From the NCBI RefSeq assembly GCF_014217855.1, contig NZ_CP059059.1, positions 744,001 through 808,000 of the forward strand: a stretch of 64,000 bases of DNA. The letters run 5' to 3'. The DNA is from Synechococcus sp. HK01-R. Its GTDB lineage: Bacteria; Cyanobacteriota; Cyanobacteriia; PCC-6307; Cyanobiaceae. The notes below the pieces were generated by a model. It did not search any database. It was not told the origin of the DNA and saw nothing but the letters and a program-made list of their open reading frames with translations. Positions 39,885-47,593 of the stretch are shown one piece after another. A program made the translations under genes and the position numbers. Numbering within the stretch: position 1 is the first letter of the stretch; each line of letters opens with the position of its first letter.

Positions 39885-42862
39885 TGGGCGTAGAGGGTGG
39901 CGTATCGCCCACCCAGCTCCATCAGGTCGGCGTGTGTGCCCTGTTCGCTGATCTTGCCTTGATGCATCAACACAATGCGATCGGCACGGCGTACGGTACT
40001 CAGGCGGTGGGTGATGAAAAACACCGTTTTTCCTCGCAACTGATCCTGGAGATTGCGGCAGACCGTGGCTTCAGTGTCGTAATCGAGTGCGCTGGTGGCC
40101 TCATCAAGCACGAGCAGATTTGGATTCTGAAGCAGGGTTCTGGCGATGGCGATCCGCTGGCGCTGGCCACCGCTCAGGCCCGCACCCCTCTCGCCCAGCT
40201 GCGTGCCATAACCATCTGGCAGTTCCATGATGAAATCGTGGGCCGCTGCCGCCCGAGCCACGCGAATCACCGTTTCCGTGTCTGCTTCAGGCAGATTCAT
40301 GCAGATGTTGTCGCGAATAGTGCCTTCAAACAGCAAACAATCTTGCGGCACGATGCCGATCTGCTGACGCACACTGCTGAGATTCACTTTGCTGATGTCA
40401 TAGCCATCGATCAGGATGCGCCCTTCATTGGGTTCATAGAGGCGCGGTAGCAATTTCATCAGCGTGCTTTTGCCACTGCCGCTCTGGCCCACGATGCCCA
40501 CGAAGCTTCCCGCTGGTACGGATAGCTCGACTCCGTCGATCTGATAGGGGCCTTGTGTGTTGAAGCGGAAGCGCAGCGCTTCAAAGTTCACATCACCTTG
40601 AATCGGAGGCAGTGAAATCTGACCTTCATCACGGTCTCCAGCTTCAGGCACCTGATCAACAATGTCGGCCAGTCGCTCCATCGAGATTCCCACCTGCTGG
40701 AAGCCCTGCCACAGACTGGAAAGACGAAGGATTGGACCCGTGACGTAGCCGGCGATGATCCGGAAAGCGATCAGTTGGCCCAGGCTTAATTCACCATTCA
40801 CCACTTGATACACACCCACCCAGATGATCAGCAGGGAGCTCAGTTGGTTGAGGAAGTTGCCGACTTCACTGGCACTACTGCCCAGCACAACACTTTTGAA
40901 GCCTTCAGCGATCTGGCCTGAGTAACGCTCTTGCCAGCGCCAGCGTGAGTTGAGCTCGAAATGCTGAGCTTTCACCGTTTGGATGCCGCCCAGGGTTTCA
41001 ATCAGATGGCTCTGGGTGCGTGCTGCATATTGGGCCTGGTGGCGAATCAGTCGCCGATACACCGGGGCAATGAACAGGATCAGCACCACATACAGCGGCA
41101 CCGTGCCCAGGGCGACCGCCGTGAGCAAGGGGCTGTACATCAGCATGATCAGGATGTAAATCGTGGCGAACAGCAGATCCAGAGCACTGGTGATGGCTGT
41201 GCCCGTCAGAAAGCCCCGCAGGTTGCCCAGTTCACTGAGGCGCTGCGAGAGTTCGCCCACCGGTCGTTTCTCGAAGAAACGCAGTGGCAAGCGCAACAGC
41301 TTGTCGATCACCTGGCTGCCCAGCAGCAAATCCATTCGGTCGGTGGTGTCGATGAGCAGCCAGGTGCGCACCGCCGTGAGCAGCCCCTGGAACAGGGCGG
41401 CCGCCACAAGTGCCGCACCGAGCACCTGCAGAGCAGAGAGATTGCTCTGGTTGATCACCTTGTCGATGATCTGCTGCAGCAGAAGCGGGTTGGCGAGCTG
41501 GAACAACTGGATGAAGAGCGATGCCAGCAACACCTGGATCAGGGGCCATTGGAATCGTTGGATCACCGGAGCGAACCAGCCCCAGCCGAACTGCCGTTTG
41601 GGCGTGTCGGCTAAGCGTTTCACCAGCACCACCTGCACCATTTCGCCCCAGCTGGCTTTGGCCTCCGCCATGGGCCGTTTGATCCAGCCCTTTTCCGGAT
41701 CCGCCAGCATCACCTGCCCTTTGCCGACCTCGGCCAGAAGGGCGAAATGGCCTTGCCAACCCACCAGAACCGGCAGCTCAAGACGATGCAGTTGCTCGAA
41801 CTTCACACTGCCCACCTGGGTTTGCAGACCCATCGACTCCGCCAGTTGGCCGATCGTGTGAATGGGTACGCTGCCGCTCCGTTCCGCTGATCCTTCGAGC
41901 ACCCGTTCGATCACATCGACGGGGCATGGCGTGTCGTAGGCCCGAGCCAACATGCGCAGTGTTGCCAGGTTCGCGCCTACGGGGCCTTTGCCTTGGATCG
42001 GTTTGAACCCTTGGAGATCGGCTTGGTTTTTCGCTTCCCGAAGGCCCAGGTCACTCAGATCCAATACCTGGCCGGGTTGCCAGCGTTGGTCATCACGGAG
42101 CGGATGGCTGTCATCGCTCCCAGCACTCTGAGGATCAGGTGTTGGGTGAACCCCAGCCGAGGTCTGCGGCTTGGCATCACAGGGTCTCCACGTCCAGAAA
42201 CGCAGGTCCAGGTTGCTGGCGCTTCTCAGCTGTTGCTGTTGTTCAGGGCCCAGTGAGCAGCCCACCAGATCCTCATGGCCCGGGAGGCAAGTACTCAGCA
42301 AGGTCTGGCTTGTATGGCCGCTACGTGGTTCGGATGGGTCAGAGCTGGGCGAGCTGCTGTCCAGTTGTTGGAGGATCCAACCACAGGCGTCATCGGGTGG
42401 GTGCGACAGCCGTTGGAGATGGCACGTCAGAACAGCTGCGCCCTCGCAGCGGCTCCAATGGCGATCAAGCCCCTCACGCAGCCCTTGATCGCGGCGGATG
42501 AGTTCGAGCAGAACTTTCAGTGGGAAACCCAGCACGCGGCTGGGTCGGCGGGCGATCGCGCCTTCGCATGGGGCCTGACGCAGCAGACCCACCACACCGA
42601 GCAAGGAGCCGGCTTCCGCCCGCCCCACACTGAACAGATCTGGCCCGAAGGGTTCCTTGGCCAGAAGTCGCAGGGCGCCTTCGAGCACCACAAAGCCGTG
42701 GCTTTCCAGAGATCCCGCCCGTAGAAGCGTTTGCCCCTGGCGGAGGTCGATCACCTCCGAGGCTTCGGCAAGCGCCCTGAGGCTCTGATCTGATGCATCA
42801 GACAATTCCCGCACGGTGCGCAGGGCTGCCTGACGATCCAGTTCGGCAACGGGCACGGTCAT
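39869..42862 (-). CDS. Type I secretion ABC exporter with cNMP and C39-like domains
   Basis: A 997-residue exporter. N-terminal cyclic-nucleotide-binding-like domain (about 10-150), a variable linker, a C39-like peptidase domain (about 275-410; the catalytic Cys is replaced, but GHFALL and LADPEKGW keep the His and Asp strands), six membrane helices (about 430-710), and the ATPase with GQSGSGKST (Walker A), LSGGQRQRIAIA (signature) and LVLDEATSALD (Walker B). Exporters of this plan send out RTX proteins without cutting them. It is co-transcribed with a PpiC isomerase and HlyD protein (4-base overlaps). The outer-membrane TolC partner is not in this window. Confidence 0.93.
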   Translation of the reverse strand: MTVPVAELDRQAALRTVRELSDASDQSLRALAEASEVIDLRQGQTLLRAGSLESHGFVVLEGALRLLAKEPFGPDLFSVGRAEAGSLLGVVGLLRQAPCEGAIARRPSRVLGFPLKVLLELIRRDQGLREGLDRHWSRCEGAAVLTCHLQRLSHPPDDACGWILQQLDSSSPSSDPSEPRSGHTSQTLLSTCLPGHEDLVGCSLGPEQQQQLRSASNLDLRFWTWRPCDAKPQTSAGVHPTPDPQSAGSDDSHPLRDDQRWQPGQVLDLSDLGLREAKNQADLQGFKPIQGKGPVGANLATLRMLARAYDTPCPVDVIERVLEGSAERSGSVPIHTIGQLAESMGLQTQVGSVKFEQLHRLELPVLVGWQGHFALLAEVGKGQVMLADPEKGWIKRPMAEAKASWGEMVQVVLVKRLADTPKRQFGWGWFAPVIQRFQWPLIQVLLASLFIQLFQLANPLLLQQIIDKVINQSNLSALQVLGAALVAAALFQGLLTAVRTWLLIDTTDRMDLLLGSQVIDKLLRLPLRFFEKRPVGELSQRLSELGNLRGFLTGTAITSALDLLFATIYILIMLMYSPLLTAVALGTVPLYVVLILFIAPVYRRLIRHQAQYAARTQSHLIETLGGIQTVKAQHFELNSRWRWQERYSGQIAEGFKSVVLGSSASEVGNFLNQLSSLLIIWVGVYQVVNGELSLGQLIAFRIIAGYVTGPILRLSSLWQGFQQVGISMERLADIVDQVPEAGDRDEGQISLPPIQGDVNFEALRFRFNTQGPYQIDGVELSVPAGSFVGIVGQSGSGKSTLMKLLPRLYEPNEGRILIDGYDISKVNLSSVRQQIGIVPQDCLLFEGTIRDNICMNLPEADTETVIRVARAAAAHDFIMELPDGYGTQLGERGAGLSGGQRQRIAIARTLLQNPNLLVLDEATSALDYDTEATVCRNLQDQLRGKTVFFITHRLSTVRRADRIVLMHQGKISEQGTHADLMELGGRYATLYAHQGDA

Positions 42863-43647
42863 GTGGGAAAGGTGATGCGCTCGAGCATCCTGCTGCATTC
42901 CTCTTGCAACCAGGATTCGAAGGCCTGGCGCAACAGCACCGTCCGCAGTTCATCGTTGAAACTGCTCGGCTGGAAGCCGACCAGGGAAACCACAACCACA
43001 AGGCTGCCGATCTGGATCGGTCGAGCCACTTTGCCCGGCTCGCAGTGTCTCAGCACCTCCAAGACGGGGGCTTCCAACTCCGCGACCGGCACCGGCCCAC
43101 GCAAGGCGGTGGCGTCAGGGCCAGCCCCGGGAAATTGACGCGCCAGGCTGTCCCAGCTTTCCTCCCCATCTTTGAGCCGGAAATAGATCTCCTGCATCAC
43201 GTCGGCATCAGCGGCTTCTAGCCGTTGATAGGTCACGGTGTCGAACTGATCTTTGTGCTGCAGATACAGGCTTTGAGCCCGGGGCCCCCAGCGTTCTTCT
43301 CGGTAACGCACCACTTGATGCGGTCGGCTGATCATCTTGATCAGCAAGGCTTCATTGATATGGCGTTTCTGCAAGTGGTCGAGGAAGGCCTCGTCACTCT
43401 CCAGGCCATTGCTCAGCCTGTAGTCACGAAGCAGATCAGATTGTTCTTCGCTGGAGAGCGGTGTTTCTGCCAGCACCTGATCCAGGAGCCATTCCTGCGC
43501 CAACCGAGGGATCGCACCCTGGCGGCGCATCAGGTCGATCAGTTCCTCGGTATTGAGATGCTGGTCTGCAATCACCAGCCCTGATTCTGTGTGCGGCACA
43601 GCTGGGGTTGTCGATGTCATGGCAATGGCGGCACTGCGTTCATTCAT
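42859..43647 (-). CDS. PpiC-type peptidyl-prolyl isomerase
   Basis: The 262-residue protein has a parvulin-like domain (about 115-215: EIYFRLKDGEESWDSLARQF, ATALRGPVPVAELEAPVL and EPGKVARPIQIG). The N-terminal about 110 residues are helical and SurA-like. No signal peptide is visible. Such genes occur between exporter and HlyD genes in cyanobacterial type I operons and may keep RTX substrates loose before export. Start at 43647 overlaps the hlyD stop; an ATG at 43620 is possible. Confidence 0.82.
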   Translation of the reverse strand: MNERSAAIAMTSTTPAVPHTESGLVIADQHLNTEELIDLMRRQGAIPRLAQEWLLDQVLAETPLSSEEQSDLLRDYRLSNGLESDEAFLDHLQKRHINEALLIKMISRPHQVVRYREERWGPRAQSLYLQHKDQFDTVTYQRLEAADADVMQEIYFRLKDGEESWDSLARQFPGAGPDATALRGPVPVAELEAPVLEVLRHCEPGKVARPIQIGSLVVVVSLVGFQPSSFNDELRTVLLRQAFESWLQEECSRMLERITFPT

Positions 43648-44741
43648 GGCTGACGCAGGCGTTTGAGGCTTTCACCCCGATTGGTGAACAAATCACTGAG
43701 CAGTTCGATCAGGCGTCGATCGCGAAGCTTAAGGTTGGTGGTGATGGTCATACCGGCCTGCAGGGGAATCACGCCGCCTTCGCGAGTTTTGAGCTGCGAT
43801 CGCTCCAGGCTCAGGTCCACAGGGAAGTGGTATTGCCGGATCAGTTCATCAGGCGGGAGGGCATCAGCTCCGATTCGCGTGATCTTTCCATTGATTTCGC
43901 CGTATTCCGTGTAAGGGAAGGAATCCACTCTCACCTTCACCGACTGGCCTGGCTTGATGAAGCCAATGTCTTGATTGCCCACGTTCACCTCTCCTCCTAA
44001 ATTCCCCTTAGGCACGATTTTGAGCAGCGGCTCCGCATTCGTGGTCACATAGCGATCGTTGTCTGGCTTCAGGTCAAACACCGTGCCACTGATCGGTGCT
44101 TTCACGCGCTCATTGCGCAACTGGCTCCGAAGTTGATTCAGCTTTCCCTGTAATTCGGCCCGCCGCGTGTTGCTGTCGTTGATCAGTTCTTCGCGCTGGG
44201 TTTGCAGCTGGATCAGCTCATCGCGTTGGGTTTCCAGCTGGTTGCTCTGCTGCAGGATCTGCACTTCGCTGATAGCTCCACCCTGTTCCAGGGGCCTGAG
44301 CTTGTTAAGAATGCGCTCCGTCAGCGCGATGTTCCGTTCCAGGGTTTCCTGGCGCTGGGCGTTGCTCCGTAATTGGTCTTCAAGTCGCTCACGTTCCAGA
44401 GCCAGTTGCTGGCTCAGCGTTTCTTCTTCAGCTTTGGCGCTTTTCACGTCGAAGCGCAGCAGAAGCTGTCCTTCCCGCACCTGCTCACCGTTGTTCACCA
44501 ACACCTGGGCGAGTTGGCCATTCACCGGGCTTTTCACCTCGACGCCACCGCGCTGCGGCACCAGCCGCCCCTGCACGGTGATCACCTCGTCGATTCGGTA
44601 GAACCAGGCGGTGGCGAATGCGGTTGCCCCCAGGCCCACGAGCGAGAGCAGGAAGATTTGCCCCCATTTGGAGGTCTGCCGCACCATCACCGTGTGTTCC
44701 TGCGGCAGGAGCATGAAGCGCCGCTTCTGCCGTGTACTCAA
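43644..44741 (-). CDS. HlyD-family membrane fusion protein
   Basis: The periplasmic adaptor that joins the ABC exporter to a TolC-type channel. One membrane helix (about residues 28-48), then a lipoyl half-motif with GVEVKSPVNGQLAQVLVNNG, a long coiled coil (about 105-210), and VKAPISGTVFDLKP as the second lipoyl half, followed by VNVGNQDIGFIKPGQSVKVRVD. The TTG at 44741 gives a start MSTRQKRRFMLLPQEH that fits cyanobacterial relatives; an ATG at 44714 is the alternative. It is first of the three-gene export operon and divergent from the sulfatase-like gene. Confidence 0.9.
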   Translation of the reverse strand: MSTRQKRRFMLLPQEHTVMVRQTSKWGQIFLLSLVGLGATAFATAWFYRIDEVITVQGRLVPQRGGVEVKSPVNGQLAQVLVNNGEQVREGQLLLRFDVKSAKAEEETLSQQLALERERLEDQLRSNAQRQETLERNIALTERILNKLRPLEQGGAISEVQILQQSNQLETQRDELIQLQTQREELINDSNTRRAELQGKLNQLRSQLRNERVKAPISGTVFDLKPDNDRYVTTNAEPLLKIVPKGNLGGEVNVGNQDIGFIKPGQSVKVRVDSFPYTEYGEINGKITRIGADALPPDELIRQYHFPVDLSLERSQLKTREGGVIPLQAGMTITTNLKLRDRRLIELLSDLFTNRGESLKRLRQP

Positions 44742-44797
44742 GAACCCGGGCCGAAAGTCATCGGCATAGCCTACCGGTCGTCGCCAGGAGCCACTCC

Positions 44798-45703
44798 ATG
44801 ACCGCTCGCGATGTTCTCTTCATCAGCCTCGACTCCTGTCGTTACGACACTTTTGCCGCAGCCCATCGAGCCGGATTGCTGCCCCATTGCGCCGCTGTGG
44901 GCCCCTTGCATCGGGCCATGGCCCCCAGTTATTTCACCTATGGCAGCCATGCCGCGTTCTGGATGGGCTTCACCCCCGGAGTGGTGGGGAGCGCTGAGCC
45001 CTGGCTCAACCCCAAGGCCGGCAAGCTGTTTCGGATGGCCTATGCCGGCCACGGCGGAAGCGATGGCAAGCAGAGTTTCCAGCTGCAGGGGGCCAACCTG
45101 ATCGAAGGGTTTCGAGCTCAGGGTTACCGCGCCATCGGCAGTGGTGCGGTCGATTGGTTTGACCCTGCCTCCGACACGGGTGCTGTGCTCGGTGCACCCT
45201 TCGAGCGTTTCCATTTCGCCGGGAATACCTGGAGCCTGAGGTCTCAGCTGGCCTGGATTGAGGCGGAGCTGGAGGCCACTCCGCCGGATCAGCCGGTGTT
45301 TGTATTTTTGAATGTGGGCGAAACCCATGTGCCTTACTGGCATGAGGGCGCCAGCTGGGAGCGTTGGCCCAGCCCCTGTGTGCCTTTCGGCGGCGAGGGC
45401 TGCAGCGCTGCCCTCAGCGCTCAACGGCAGCGGGCTTGCCTGGAGTGGGTCGATCAGCAGCTGGCCCCCCTGATGGCGCGGTTCAGGCAGGGCACCACCC
45501 TGATCTGTGCCGACCATGGCGACTGCTGGGGCGAGGACGGTCTCTGGGAGCACGGCATCAGTCACCCCGCCACCCTCACCGTGCCTTTGCTGTTGCGGGT
45601 GCGAGGCACTGCTGTGGCTGGCACCACGAGCCCTAAGACCAGCCCCAGTCGATTCCGTAGCGTTCTTTCACGCCTGAAGCGGTGGCGGCGAGCTCGTGTC
45701 TGA
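44798..45703 (+). CDS. Sulfatase-like protein without formylglycine motif
   Basis: A 301-residue member of the alkaline-phosphatase superfamily. The metal site DVLFISLDSCRYD lies near residues 6-18 and ADHGDCWGEDG near 238-248. LNVGETHVPY also fits the fold. In the place of C-x-P-x-R, about residues 45-60 read YFTYGSHAAFWMGFTP, with no Cys or CxPSR pattern, so sulfatase chemistry by formylglycine is not possible; a Thr/Ser nucleophile, as in phosphoethanolamine transferases, or loss of activity are options. It converges on the sulfotransferase gene with a 71-base overlap. Confidence 0.78.
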   Translation: MTARDVLFISLDSCRYDTFAAAHRAGLLPHCAAVGPLHRAMAPSYFTYGSHAAFWMGFTPGVVGSAEPWLNPKAGKLFRMAYAGHGGSDGKQSFQLQGANLIEGFRAQGYRAIGSGAVDWFDPASDTGAVLGAPFERFHFAGNTWSLRSQLAWIEAELEATPPDQPVFVFLNVGETHVPYWHEGASWERWPSPCVPFGGEGCSAALSAQRQRACLEWVDQQLAPLMARFRQGTTLICADHGDCWGEDGLWEHGISHPATLTVPLLLRVRGTAVAGTTSPKTSPSRFRSVLSRLKRWRRARV

Positions 45704-46382
45704 GCTGTTGCCGCAACGCTGGTTCCACCGCTTGTGCTTCTCCTCGCCCTGCATTCGCCCGGGGTAGTGGCATCGGTAGGGGGCGCCGCCGCAGTTTGAG
45801 AAAGCGTTGAATCCGATCCCACACCATCGCCGTGTGATCAAACAGGTCTTCGCTTTTCAGGATCAGCATCCGCCGTTTTGGGAACAGGGCTTCATAGCGA
45901 TCCAGTTGTTCCAGATAGCGGCTGCGGGCCACATAGCTGTGCTTTTGCTGGCTGTAGGCGCTGCCGCTCGCCAGACGCTCCGTTTCTGCGGCCAGGGCTT
46001 CTGCCGGCTCCAGGGGTTCAAAACCATGGCGCCTGGCATGGAACACCTGCGACAAGGCCCGCTCTGCCGGATCTCGCAGCAGGGCAATCAGGCGCACGCG
46101 GGGGAGGAGTGCTTGGATCCGCGACGGCGCTTCGGGGTGGAAGAGGTAGTAGGGCGTGATTTCTCCACGTCGCTGCCACCAACGGGCCTGTTGGAAGTGA
46201 TCGGCATACCAGGCGGGCGGTTGATCGCTGTGCAGGCTGAAGTAGTGCACCTCTTTGCACGCCGGCAGAAACACCCCCGGATGCTGCTCGAGCAGGCGTT
46301 GAAGACTTGTGGTGCCCCCTTTTTGCGTGCCGATCACCAGGAAATGGGGCAATGGCTTCGCTCGACGACGCCAGCAGCTCAT
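45633..46382 (-). CDS. Sulfotransferase
   Basis: A 249-residue protein with FLVIGTQKGGTTSLQRLLEQ (14-33), the 5'-phosphosulfate loop of heparan-type sulfotransferases, and VRLIALLRDPAERALSQVFH, the 3'-phosphate motif. The later HSYVARSRYLEQL fits family members that sulfate carbohydrate hydroxyls with PAPS. It is coupled to pseC (4-base overlap) and may act on the same glycan. The C-terminal end overlaps the converging sulfatase-like gene. Confidence 0.88.
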   Translation of the reverse strand: MSCWRRRAKPLPHFLVIGTQKGGTTSLQRLLEQHPGVFLPACKEVHYFSLHSDQPPAWYADHFQQARWWQRRGEITPYYLFHPEAPSRIQALLPRVRLIALLRDPAERALSQVFHARRHGFEPLEPAEALAAETERLASGSAYSQQKHSYVARSRYLEQLDRYEALFPKRRMLILKSEDLFDHTAMVWDRIQRFLKLRRRPLPMPLPRANAGRGEAQAVEPALRQQLRHELAATASGVKERYGIDWGWS

Positions 46383-47572
46383 CGTTTGAGCACGGATTCC
46401 AGGGTGGTGACCACACGCTCCAGATCCAACTCGCTCAGGCCTGGATACAGAGGCAGGCTGATCGCTGAGCGTCCATAGGCCTCGGCCGCCGGGAAGTCGC
46501 CGGCATTGAAGCCCAGCTGTTGGTAATAGGGCTGCAGGTGAACAGGGCTGTAGTGCAGTTGAACGCCGATGCCTGCCGCTCGCATCCCTTCAAAGACCTT
46601 GCGATGACGCTGGGCGTCATCATCGTCCAGTTGGATCACGGCCAGATGCAGGGCGGATAGGCAATCGTCTGGAATCGCCAACAGTTGCACCGGAAGTGTC
46701 TCCAGCCTGTCCTCATAGAGGCGATGAAGGCGGTTGCGTTCTGTCACCACCGAGCCCAGCCGTTGCAGTTGACTCATCCCAAGCGCGGCCTGTAAGTCGG
46801 TCATGCGGTAGTTAAAGCCGAGCATCTGTTGCTCGTAGCTCCAGGGCCCGGCAGCCTCCTGAACGAACCGCTCCGGATCTTTGGTGATGCCATGGCTCCG
46901 CAGCTGACGCATGCGTTCGGCCAGCTCCGGGTCGTTGCAACACACCGCCCCACCTTCACCGCTGGTGATGATCTTCACCGGGTGAAAACTGAACACCGCC
47001 GCATCACTGAAACGACAGCTGCCGACTGCCTCTTGTCGATAATGCCCACCGATGGCGTGGCTGGCGTCCTCCAGGATTTTGACCCCGTATGGGCGCACCA
47101 GCGCAGCAAGGTCGGCCATCGCGCAGCTGGTTCCAGCCAGATGCACCGGCACGATCAGATCCGGAAGCCGCCCCGCTGCGGCAGCGTTGCTGAGTTTGCA
47201 TTCGAGTGCTTGCAGGCAGATCAGGCCTGTGTCGCCATCGATGTCCACGAACTCCACATCAGCGCCGCAATACCTTCCGCAATTCGCCGAGGCCACAAAG
47301 GTGATTGGCGTGGTCCAGAGCAGTCCACCCGGGCCTAACCCCAGAGCCAAACAGGCGAGATGGAGCGCGCTGGTGGCGCTGTTCACCGCCACCACAGCGC
47401 TGGCGCCTACGGCGTGAGCCAACCCCTGCTCAAAGGCCGGCACCGCTGGGCCCTGGGTCAGGAAAGGACTCCGCAGAACTGCGTCCACCGCAGCGATGTC
47501 TGCTTCGCTGATCGTTTGACGGCCGTAGGGAAGAAAGGCTGGGGTCACAACGGCGAGCGGTTTAGCGTCCAC
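46379..47572 (-). CDS. pseC: UDP-4-amino-4,6-dideoxy-N-acetyl-beta-L-altrosamine transaminase
   Basis: PseC aminates the 4-keto product of PseB with PLP and glutamate. The 397-residue protein has PYGRQTISEADIAAVDAVL, PITFVASANCGRYCGADVE, LEDASHAIGG and FHPVKIITSGEGG with the PLP lysine. FNYRMTDLQAALGMSQL closes the family pattern. A much longer open frame reaches to 49297 but runs antisense through the next gene; the GTG at 47572 is a sensible start, another GTG lies seven codons on. It is coupled to the sulfotransferase and lies 21 bases from the divergent 837-residue gene. Confidence 0.88.
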   Translation of the reverse strand: MDAKPLAVVTPAFLPYGRQTISEADIAAVDAVLRSPFLTQGPAVPAFEQGLAHAVGASAVVAVNSATSALHLACLALGLGPGGLLWTTPITFVASANCGRYCGADVEFVDIDGDTGLICLQALECKLSNAAAAGRLPDLIVPVHLAGTSCAMADLAALVRPYGVKILEDASHAIGGHYRQEAVGSCRFSDAAVFSFHPVKIITSGEGGAVCCNDPELAERMRQLRSHGITKDPERFVQEAAGPWSYEQQMLGFNYRMTDLQAALGMSQLQRLGSVVTERNRLHRLYEDRLETLPVQLLAIPDDCLSALHLAVIQLDDDDAQRHRKVFEGMRAAGIGVQLHYSPVHLQPYYQQLGFNAGDFPAAEAYGRSAISLPLYPGLSELDLERVVTTLESVLKR

Positions 47573-47593
47573 CCATCCTCTCAGTGACGTCTG

